From: UBA1557 sp041675185
GTDB lineage: Bacteria > Patescibacteriota > Patescibacteriia > Magasanikbacterales > UBA922
DNA: 51,234 bases
Assembly (NCBI GenBank): GCA_041675185.1
Contig: JBAYUH010000005.1
Span: 1 to 51,234, forward strand
Direction: 5' to 3'
Each line of letters begins with the position of its first letter. The first letter of the stretch is position 1. Below are positions 26,591-32,535 of this stretch, in pieces. Position numbers and translations under genes: made by a program. The notes under the pieces are model-generated. The model searched no databases and was not told the origin of the DNA. It worked only from the letters and a program-made list of their open reading frames with translations.

Positions 26591-26619
26591 ATTAAACCAT
26601 AGTTTTGATATTTTTTCAA
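26591..26619 (-). promoter_or_regulatory. promoter of tsaD
   Basis: On the minus strand, -35 TTGAAA (26614-26619), a 17-base spacer, and -10 TTTAAT (26591-26596). The start codon would be very close to the transcription start. Confidence 0.5.
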
Positions 26620-26666
26620 GTTATATTTGAAAAAAACAAAGTATTAAAATAAAAAAATAAATAATG

Positions 26667-26695
26667 TTGACATATGTATAAACAGTGTGTATATT
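26667..26695 (+). promoter_or_regulatory. promoter of the micro-ORF pair
   Basis: -35 TTGACA (26667-26672, consensus), a 17-base spacer, and -10 TATATT (26690-26695). It gives a short leader before the SD-led ORF at 26725. Confidence 0.7.
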
Positions 26696-26724
26696 TTATA
26701 TATGCTCCAAAAAAAGGAATAAAT

Positions 26725-26868
26725 ATGAACGTTATCTTAGATTCTCTTTTGTTTATTTTTTTGCTACTCACTATCATTTTTTTGAGTTTTTGTTCTCTTC
26801 TTGAAGACGTTTGGAGATTTGTAAGTAAGGTCTTTCATTTTTTCAAGAGATCTTCACGTAGGAGATAA
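26725..26868 (+). CDS. 47-aa small membrane protein
   Basis: A strong promoter at 26667-26695 and an AAAGGA sequence upstream support the ATG at 26725 over the earlier in-frame ATG at 26674. The peptide is a single hydrophobic helix (about 1-23), then an amphipathic stretch with Trp/Phe and a basic end (KRSSRRR). I recognise no family. The size and shape fit small membrane regulators or toxin-like peptides, but nothing in the sequence decides between them. Confidence 0.5.
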   Translation: MNVILDSLLFIFLLLTIIFLSFCSLLEDVWRFVSKVFHFFKRSSRRR

Positions 26869-26889
26869 TGCACGCTTTGGAGGTAAGTA

Positions 26890-26940
26890 ATGGTAGTGTG
26901 GATTATATTCGCGCTACCTTTACTAAAATTTATTTGCTAA
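26890..26940 (+). CDS. 16-aa SD-led micro-ORF
   Basis: GGAGGT at 26879-26884 sits five bases before the ATG at 26890. The reading frame encodes 16 residues, nearly all hydrophobic, with a Pro in the middle and a terminal Cys. It follows the 47-aa ORF by 21 bases. A possible hairpin GGTAGTG/CGCTACC (about 26893-26918) lies inside it, so it may instead be a leader peptide or a structured trailer. Evidence is only the strong ribosome-binding site in a genome that rarely uses one. Confidence 0.3.
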   Translation: MVVWIIFALPLLKFIC

Positions 26941-26950
26941 CATGTAAATA

Positions 26951-26979
26951 TTGACATTTCTTAGTTTTTTTTGTATAAT
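26951..26979 (+). promoter_or_regulatory. perfect-consensus promoter of tRNA-Glu
   Basis: -35 TTGACA (26951-26956), a 17-base spacer, and -10 TATAAT (26974-26979): an exact sigma70 consensus. Transcription would start near 26986, about 14 bases before the mature tRNA. Confidence 0.85.
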
Positions 26980-26999
26980 TTTTTCGTCTATAAATTTAT

Positions 27000-27071
27000 G
27001 GTCCCATCGTCTAGTGGTTAGGACACCAGGTTTTCATCCTGGTAACAGGGGTTCAATTCCCCTTGGGACTA
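27000..27071 (+). tRNA. tRNA-Glu (UUC)
   Basis: The acceptor is GGTCCCA/TGGGACT (one G-U pair) with discriminator A. The anticodon stem is CCAGG/CCTGG, and the loop TTTTCAT gives anticodon TTC. The T-loop is TTCAATT. No CCA is encoded. It is a single-gene transcript between its own promoter and terminator. Confidence 0.95.
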
Positions 27072-27100
27072 CTATTTTGATAATTAATAAATTCAAAAAT

Positions 27101-27134
27101 AAAAAATACACCAAATTTAGTTGGTGTATTTTTT
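27101..27134 (+). terminator. terminator after tRNA-Glu
   Basis: A 14-bp perfect stem, 27101-27114 with 27121-27134, with a six-base loop and flanking A- and T-runs. Confidence 0.85.
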
Positions 27135-27218
27135 ATTCTACTCTAAATCTATAAATATAGAAACAAAGTGGAAGCCGTTTTGACCGACGGCGTGGCGGGT
27201 GTTGATTTCAATTCACTA

Positions 27219-28421
27219 TTACTCTTCCGGTTGACCTTCGACCTTGACAAAAGCACCACCTGGAAGATTTCCATCAGGAAGGTGACTTTTGTTGACAAAG
27301 GTTGCTCGAACAAATATCGTCCGAGGTGCATTTGGGTCATGGCCAAGCCCGTTTGGTCTTCGGAAAAAACCACGGCGCCAATGTGGCAGGATCATTCCAG
27401 TTCGTTCGCGTCGCATAGCTTCTTCGATTTCCTCTTTTTCTTTCGATGAGAGGGAAAAAGTCGAAGTGAGCTGGCAGATACGCGATGGCACACTGATGAG
27501 ACGCGGGTCATTTCGCTTGATCGCTGGAGGGATTAGGGAGTTGCGTGGTCGCGGTGTCCCTTGGCCAGGTGGTATTGTGGTGAGGTAGAGAGCAAAAGAC
27601 GCCACCATCACGGCCAGTTCCTGGCAAACTAATCCAGTCTGACCTGCAGGGTCATACTCTGAATTAAGTAAACCTCCTGTATTTGTCCAGCCGACTTGTT
27701 TGGTAGTGTCGGAAACCCTGACGTTCATGATTTCTCCTGTATTGATCATAGTGTAGTAGGAACAGACATCAGCGTCGAGACGTTTCTGAATACACCTCAT
27801 AAACATCTTTGTCAGCTCTGTCTCCTGGCCACGTTTGACCATTAGAAAGAACCGTTCTTTCTGGTTGTCTGTCAATGTCTCATATTTCGCAAGTCCTATG
27901 GGTAGAAAGGAAAAAACCAATACGGTATCTCCGTATTTTGAAAAGACTATGGTGTCGGTCAGAACGTCCTTCTTGATTTCTACTGGTTTATCGAGGGTGA
28001 TCACAAAGCTGTCGAACGGCCAAGGGATTTCACCCCAGGTGACTGATCGAAACGAGGTTGCCTGCAAAAGTACACGCAGGTCATCGTTGATTTGGTAGAC
28101 AGTTCGTGATTTCTTGTTCCATTCGTGCAGTTGTCTGGCGAAAAGTCCACATCCATACCAGCGTGTTTCAAGTGCTGTCCCGGTTGGTTTTTGATTGAGT
28201 GAGAAAATCGGATTGTACTCCTCAGTAGCCGCCCGGAGTAGGTGGTTTCTGAAAAGGTTTGGGAAGTCGAGTATCTCCTGCTTCTTTCGTTTGAATTCTG
28301 TTGCTGTGAAACCTTTCTGTCCCTCATACAGAAATTGTAAGAAGAGACAGAGGAACGAACTTTCGGCCCATTGCTGAAGCCGTTGTTCTAGGCGAATGAC
28401 GTCGAAGTATGCTGCTGGCAT
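27219..28421 (-). CDS. G+C-rich orphan protein, probably acquired
   Basis: The 400-aa protein is soluble-looking with no signal peptide or membrane helix. No catalytic motif is recognised. The C-terminal part contains LPHWRRGFFRRPNGLG followed by RTIFVRATFVNKSHLP. This resembles a HWRRGHWRxxxxG...IWVxP motif that I associate with uncharacterised phage and plasmid proteins; that link is from memory. Base composition stands apart: sampled 60-base lines inside it are about 43-58 percent G+C, whereas a line in the next gene is about 22 percent. It has its own promoter, and GAGGA lies just upstream of the ATG. No transposase, integrase or repeats flank it. Best read as a recent single-gene acquisition of unknown function. 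Confidence 0.8.
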   Translation of the reverse strand: MPAAYFDVIRLEQRLQQWAESSFLCLFLQFLYEGQKGFTATEFKRKKQEILDFPNLFRNHLLRAATEEYNPIFSLNQKPTGTALETRWYGCGLFARQLHEWNKKSRTVYQINDDLRVLLQATSFRSVTWGEIPWPFDSFVITLDKPVEIKKDVLTDTIVFSKYGDTVLVFSFLPIGLAKYETLTDNQKERFFLMVKRGQETELTKMFMRCIQKRLDADVCSYYTMINTGEIMNVRVSDTTKQVGWTNTGGLLNSEYDPAGQTGLVCQELAVMVASFALYLTTIPPGQGTPRPRNSLIPPAIKRNDPRLISVPSRICQLTSTFSLSSKEKEEIEEAMRRERTGMILPHWRRGFFRRPNGLGHDPNAPRTIFVRATFVNKSHLPDGNLPGGAFVKVEGQPEE

Positions 28422-28522
28422 TTTGTCCTCGTTGGGTCTGGTTGGTTGAGTTGTGAAAGGGCTGTGTCTGGGTTAGCTAAACGACAGAGGTGTCGTATTT
28501 GCCAAAAAAAAGCAGACAGGCA

Positions 28523-28550
28523 ATTATATCATTTTTGTTTATAAAGTCAA
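28523..28550 (-). promoter_or_regulatory. promoter of the G+C-rich orphan gene
   Basis: On the minus strand, -35 TTGACT (28545-28550), a 16-base spacer, and -10 TATAAT (28523-28528). The leader to the ATG is about 95 bases. Confidence 0.65.
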
Positions 28551-28601
28551 TGTACTATGCTTTCTTATGGTAGATGAGAGTACTTAAAGGTATTTGCTAT
28601 A

Positions 28602-30416
28602 TTACAATATTTCTGACAATTTTTCTTTTCCTAAAACAAACAAATTGTTGGTAGCTCTGGTTAGAGCAACATATAATAAGTCTTTGTCAATTTTTTGTTT
28701 TTCTTGTTTTAAGTTTGGTAATTCAATTTTGTTTGAACTATTGATATTATTTTTGGCAATTCCAACCAAAAATACTGAATCAAATTCAATTCCTTGAATT
28801 TCGTTCATAGCTAAGATATAGATGTTTTTTTCTTTGGCAAATTCTTTTTGATATCTTTCCAAAGATTCTTTATCTCTTGATAGAATACCAATAGTAACTT
28901 TTTCTTTTAGATTATCTTTTACATATTTTATTTCTTCTTCAATATTGTCAAAAACTTTTTCCACTACCTCGTCACCATCTTTAATATTTTCTGGGACAGA
29001 TATTTGGTAACCCAGGTGTTTTATATAACACAGTATTTGTTTGGTGTTACGATATACTTTGTTTAGTACTATCTTACGTTCATCTTTGAGCGACTCACCA
29101 ATATCTTGCCAGTTTTCAATTGTACCAAGTTGGGTTTTTTGATTCATGTCGCCAACATACATAATAGAATTGTTGTCTGTGTTGACACAGCTTTTGATAA
29201 GATTGATTTGTTGTGGTAAATAATTTTGAAATTCATCAAAGATAATCAGATCATAAATAATAGAAAAGCGACCTATTTTTTTGGTACTGGCACCTTTTTT
29301 ATGCAATTGGTAATACTCCTGCATAATGCTGATATTTTTGTAAGTACTCTTGAATAATTTTAATAAAATAGTCAAATCAATCCTATCCAATATTTTTTGT
29401 TTTTGCTGGTATTCTAAGATGTCTAAATATTTTTTATCTAGATTGTTGTAGATTTTTTTTAATAATCCAAAAATATTTTTGTTGTAACTTGTTTCTTTTA
29501 GTTTTTTTAGATTGTTTAATTTGTGATATTCAAAATAATCTTTTTCTTCTTCATCTTTTCCAATGCGGTTTTGATAGGTATATTCATTTAGATTTAGCAC
29601 TTTCATAACCCATTGCGAAAAAGTATTAATAGAGACATTTTTTATACCTAGTTCTGGTAAGAGATAAGAAAAATATTCTTTGGTGCCAATATCTTGGACC
29701 AGGACTAATACTTTGTTGGGATTGAATTTATCAGCGACGTCTGGTGACTGAAGTAGGTAGGCTACACGGTGAAGTGCTAAAGTAGTTTTGCCAGATCCAG
29801 CTGGGCCAGATATTAGCAAAGAATTTTTATAGTTGGCACGAATGACAGAGTCCTGAGCTTTTTCCATTTGGGAAACTATTTCTGGTAAAATAAAGTTTTT
29901 TTTCTGATTAGAAAAATAATCTTGGTAGATGAGTTCTCTTGACTGGCCTATTGATTCAGTAGATAGATAGATGATTTTTCCATTGGTAATCATGTATTGA
30001 TCTTTTTGTTTTAGCAAGCCATTTTTTTGAGTTTGATTTGTACGTGAATATTGTATGTTTCCTGGTTTTTCAAATCTAATTTTGGCAATAGGACTAATCC
30101 AAGAATAAATATTTTGTTCACTTAAAGAAAATTTTCCTATATAGACTGTATCATTTTTATGATCATCAAAATCAACTTCACATTTGTTGAAATAAGGTGA
30201 TTCTTGCATTGATTCTAACTCTATTAGTTTTTCTTTGTTTATTTGAAGTAGTTTGTTTTGTACTATTTTGTCATCCTCATTGTATTCGCGTAGACTTTTT
30301 TTTATTTTGATAATATTACTATTTGTTTTTTCAAATTTTGCAGTGATTGCTTCGTTGGTCAATTTTAGATTAGACTTAGCATTTTTAAGATAAATTTCTT
30401 TTTGTTGCTGATCCAT
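28602..30416 (-). CDS. helD: HelD-like superfamily 1 helicase (RNA polymerase recycling type)
   Basis: The 604-aa protein has an N-terminal coiled coil (about 1-75), then SPYFNKCEVDF and VYIGKFSL...IYSWISPIA. That combination is typical of the HelD N-terminal region and not of UvrD or Rep. Helicase motifs follow: Walker A GPAGSGKTTLALHR (about 200), DEFQNYLPQQ (motif II, DEFQ instead of DEXQ), GDMNQKTQ (III), VYRNTKQI (IV) and LYVALTRATNNLFVLG (VI). HelD proteins pull stalled RNA polymerase off DNA in Gram-positives. A TTG start at 30545 would add 43 residues, but that stretch is encoded by a hairpin region, so I prefer the ATG at 30416. Confidence 0.85.
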   Translation of the reverse strand: MDQQQKEIYLKNAKSNLKLTNEAITAKFEKTNSNIIKIKKSLREYNEDDKIVQNKLLQINKEKLIELESMQESPYFNKCEVDFDDHKNDTVYIGKFSLSEQNIYSWISPIAKIRFEKPGNIQYSRTNQTQKNGLLKQKDQYMITNGKIIYLSTESIGQSRELIYQDYFSNQKKNFILPEIVSQMEKAQDSVIRANYKNSLLISGPAGSGKTTLALHRVAYLLQSPDVADKFNPNKVLVLVQDIGTKEYFSYLLPELGIKNVSINTFSQWVMKVLNLNEYTYQNRIGKDEEEKDYFEYHKLNNLKKLKETSYNKNIFGLLKKIYNNLDKKYLDILEYQQKQKILDRIDLTILLKLFKSTYKNISIMQEYYQLHKKGASTKKIGRFSIIYDLIIFDEFQNYLPQQINLIKSCVNTDNNSIMYVGDMNQKTQLGTIENWQDIGESLKDERKIVLNKVYRNTKQILCYIKHLGYQISVPENIKDGDEVVEKVFDNIEEEIKYVKDNLKEKVTIGILSRDKESLERYQKEFAKEKNIYILAMNEIQGIEFDSVFLVGIAKNNINSSNKIELPNLKQEKQKIDKDLLYVALTRATNNLFVLGKEKLSEIL

Positions 30417-30424
30417 ATTTAATA

Positions 30425-30506
30425 AAATTAAAAAATACCCTTTTTGAACCTGAAAGAAATCTAGATTAGATATAACTTTCCCTTGGTTCTGGGTATTTTT
30501 AAATTT
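30425..30506 (-). promoter_or_regulatory. long inverted repeat in the helD leader
   Basis: AAAAATACCC at 30431-30440 and GGGTATTTTT at 30491-30500 are reverse complements, and the pairing extends with few mismatches to about 16 bp. The loop is about 50 bases. It lies in the about 150-base leader between the promoter (30574-30603) and the ATG at 30416, so it may control the gene after transcription starts. Confidence 0.45.
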
Positions 30507-30573
30507 GTGAAGAAAAATATTTTTAGAAATTTTGGATTTGTCCAATTCTTTTAATAATATTTTTGATGAATAA

Positions 30574-30603
30574 ATAATAGCATAGATTGGATTGTTTTGT
30601 CAA
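30574..30603 (-). promoter_or_regulatory. promoter of helD
   Basis: On the minus strand, -35 TTGACA (30598-30603, consensus), an 18-base spacer, and -10 TATTAT (30574-30579). Confidence 0.6.
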
Positions 30604-30611
30604 ATAAGAAT

Positions 30612-31094
30612 CTATTTTCCATCAAAAAAAGTAACAGTATGACTAATGTAGTCCCGGTCATTATAAATAAAATGAGCCTCAAAAGTCCTACCAGTCAATA
30701 TCCAGGGTACAAAATATTTGTCTCCTTCTAGAATAGAGACATCGGGTAAGGTATTTTTAATATTTGCCCAATGTAACTTACCTTCGTTTTCATCTTGTTT
30801 CAATTCACCTTCGAAATCATAACAAAGAAACATGTGTACTAACCACTCTTTACCAGGAAACATGCCAGAAAAAAGAATCTTACCTAAATATGTTGGGTTG
30901 GTAATTGTGAGTCCACTTTCTTCTTTGACTTCACGTATAGCACAAACTGTTGGATTATTGTTGTCTTCTAGATTAAATTTACCACCTAAACCATTATATT
31001 TTTGATAGTGGGGAGCATAAGGTTTTACTCCTTTGATCATGAGGACTTTGTTATCATGTATTAGATAGGTAAGTGAAGCAAGGATAGTTTCCAT
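30612..31094 (-). CDS. Nudix hydrolase (MutT/MTH1-like)
   Basis: The 160-aa protein carries a Nudix box, GGKFNLED...AIREVKEESGL (about 37-62). A loop about three residues longer than standard separates its first Glu from the REVKEESG core. Substrate-side residues include HYQKYNGLGGK and LHWANIKNTLPD. The arrangement resembles 8-oxo-dGTP or 2-OH-dATP pyrophosphatases that clean the nucleotide pool, but Nudix substrates cannot be fixed by sequence alone. It is upstream of helD on the same strand, 9 bases outside the helD promoter. Confidence 0.88.
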   Translation of the reverse strand: METILASLTYLIHDNKVLMIKGVKPYAPHYQKYNGLGGKFNLEDNNNPTVCAIREVKEESGLTITNPTYLGKILFSGMFPGKEWLVHMFLCYDFEGELKQDENEGKLHWANIKNTLPDVSILEGDKYFVPWILTGRTFEAHFIYNDRDYISHTVTFFDGK

Positions 31095-31180
31095 AAAATT
31101 TTGATTATTTTATTATTTTTTTATTATAAACCTATTTTTGCTTAATTAAAAGTAGAAAAAGTATAATTTATATTTTAGAC

Positions 31181-31209
31181 TTGACAAATCTTGGTCATTA
31201 TAGTATTAT
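31181..31209 (+). promoter_or_regulatory. promoter of rplJ-rplL
   Basis: -35 TTGACA (31181-31186), a 17-base spacer, and -10 TATTAT (31204-31209). Transcription starts near 31216, at the beginning of the L10 leader. Confidence 0.8.
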
Positions 31210-31215
31210 AGCAAC

Positions 31216-31341
31216 AACCCATAGACAGTAGGTTCTCGACTTAGTCGTGATTAAATATCCTACCGAGGAAAAAACTTTACACTTAAATGTGATAAAAAGG
31301 TCGATTTTCTAGAGTTCTGTGGTTATTAAACCACTTTTTTT
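31216..31341 (+). promoter_or_regulatory. ribosomal protein L10 leader with attenuator
   Basis: The leader has the L10-binding look: GTAGG near 31230 pairs with CCTACC near 31260, followed by GAGGAAAA. This is the pattern of L10 leaders bound by L10-L12. It ends in an intrinsic terminator, GTGGTT (31319-31324)/AACCAC (31329-31334) plus seven T bases, about 55 bases before rplJ. Binding of free L10(L12) would be expected to favour termination, a known autoregulation type. The motif assignment is by eye. Confidence 0.7.
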
Positions 31342-31395
31342 ATTGTCTATTTATCAGTTTATTGGAAAATAAGCAATAAGAAAGAAAAAAATTTT

Positions 31396-31917
31396 ATGGC
31401 AAAAACAAGATTGGAAAAAGAACAAGCTTTGGAGAATTTGATGAATGATTTCAAAAATTCTGCTTCAGCTGTCTTTGCAAATTATCAAGGTCTAAAAGTT
31501 TCTGAATCAGAAGAGTTGCGTCAAAAATGTCGTGAACAAAATATTCTAGTACATGCTAGTAAAAAGACATTGTTGAAACGTATTTTAAAAGATTTAGGTT
31601 TGGACGTAGATACAAAACAATTTGAAGGAAGTATTGCTGTTTTCTTGGGAAAAGAAGATGAAGTAGCTCCTGCTCAAGTTGTGGCTAATTTTGCCAAAGG
31701 TCACAGTATTGTTTCTTTGTTCGGAGGAATTTTAGAAGGTAAATTTATCTCAGCTGAAAAGGTGAGTCAATTATCAAAACTTCCAAACAAACATCAATTA
31801 CTTGGTCAATTGGTAGGTACTTTGAACGCTCCAGTTTCAGGATTTGTAAATGTCCTTGCTGGTAATTTACGTGGATTAGTCAACGTAATGAATGCTATCA
31901 AAGAAGCTAAAGTATAA
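31396..31917 (+). CDS. rplJ: large ribosomal subunit protein uL10
   Basis: The 173-aa protein forms the base of the L7/L12 stalk that recruits translation GTPases. Visible features: MAKTRLEKEQALENLMNDF, NYQGLKVSESEELRQKCRE (about 35-53), HASKKTLLKRIL, and GQLVGTLNAPVSGFVNVLAG before the C-terminal helix that binds L7/L12 dimers. It has the usual length. It is followed by rplL and controlled by the upstream leader. Confidence 0.97.
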   Translation: MAKTRLEKEQALENLMNDFKNSASAVFANYQGLKVSESEELRQKCREQNILVHASKKTLLKRILKDLGLDVDTKQFEGSIAVFLGKEDEVAPAQVVANFAKGHSIVSLFGGILEGKFISAEKVSQLSKLPNKHQLLGQLVGTLNAPVSGFVNVLAGNLRGLVNVMNAIKEAKV

Positions 31918-32020
31918 AGACGTTCGAATTACGAATACTTACGAATGTACAAATTTGAAGATTCGGAAGATTTCTAAATTCGTATGTAACTTATAATAAT
32001 ATTAATAATAAATTAAATTT
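31918..32020. repeat. TACGAAT-rich spacer between rplJ and rplL
   Basis: Several TACGAAT or ATTCGTA words in both directions (for example ATTACGAATACTTACGAATG near 31930 and ATTCGTATG near 31978) can form alternative hairpins. Such spacers occur between L10 and L12 genes, where more L12 than L10 is needed, but here the function is a guess. Confidence 0.35.
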
Positions 32021-32425
32021 ATGTCAGAAGAAAAAAAGGAAGTAGTAGTTCCTGAAAAATTCAAATCTCTTGTAGAGATGGTAGAAAAAATGTCAGTATT
32101 AGATCTTGCTGAACTTGTAAAAGTTCTTGAAGAAAAATTCGGTGTTAGTGCTGCTGCACCTGCTATGATGATGGCTGCTCCTGGAGCTGTTGCTGGTGAA
32201 GCTGCTGCAGAAAAAACTGAATTCACAGTAGAGCTTACAGCTGTAGGTGACAACAAAATTAGTGTTATCAAAGCTGTAAAAAATGCTACAGGTCTTGGTC
32301 TAGCTGATGCTAAAGCATTGGTAGATGGAGCACCAAAAGCTATTAAAGAAAACGTAAAGAAAGCTGAAGCTGAAGAATTGAAAAAACAATTGGAAGAAGC
32401 TGGAGCTAAAGTAACTTTGAAATAA
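32021..32425 (+). CDS. rplL: large ribosomal subunit protein bL12 (L7/L12)
   Basis: The 134-aa protein has the N-terminal dimerisation helix (LVEMVEKMSVLDLAELVKVL), an Ala/Met/Pro-rich hinge (about 45-62), and the C-terminal factor-binding domain with KISVIKAVKNATGLGLADAK and the ending EEAGAKVTLK. It is present as multiple copies on the ribosomal stalk and stimulates EF-Tu and EF-G. A terminator follows. Confidence 0.98.
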   Translation: MSEEKKEVVVPEKFKSLVEMVEKMSVLDLAELVKVLEEKFGVSAAAPAMMMAAPGAVAGEAAAEKTEFTVELTAVGDNKISVIKAVKNATGLGLADAKALVDGAPKAIKENVKKAEAEELKKQLEEAGAKVTLK

Positions 32426-32447
32426 TTTTTCTTAGTTTAGAAAAATT

Positions 32448-32480
32448 AAAAAGACGTATTCAAAAGGATACGTCTTTTTT
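32448..32480 (+). terminator. terminator after rplL
   Basis: A 12-bp stem, 32448-32459 with 32468-32479, has an eight-base loop and a T-run. It may also serve the minus-strand gene that converges here. Confidence 0.85.
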
Positions 32481-32494
32481 GTTTGTTAAATAAG

Positions 32495-32530
32495 TTGTAA
32501 GCCTCGTCGGCCTTGTAAGCTTTGTAAGCC
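32495..32530. repeat. three TTGTAAGC direct repeats
   Basis: TTGTAAGC occurs at 32495-32502, 32513-32520 and 32522-32529, between the rplL terminator and the next minus-strand gene. No function is apparent. Confidence 0.4.
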
Positions 32531-32535
32531 TTTTT

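Noticed and set aside
26951..27154. 67-aa plus-strand reading frame over tRNA-Glu
   Set aside because: It overlaps a complete tRNA gene with its own promoter and terminator; the translated middle part is simply the tRNA sequence.
30417..30545. Longer helD starting at TTG 30545
   Set aside because: The extra 43 residues are encoded by a hairpin-forming leader and do not fit the HelD N-terminus, which begins with a coiled coil at the ATG 30416.
32495..32530. TTGTAAGC repeats as a regulatory site
   Set aside because: They lie after a strong terminator and at the 3' end of the converging gene, with uneven spacing; nothing supports a regulatory function.
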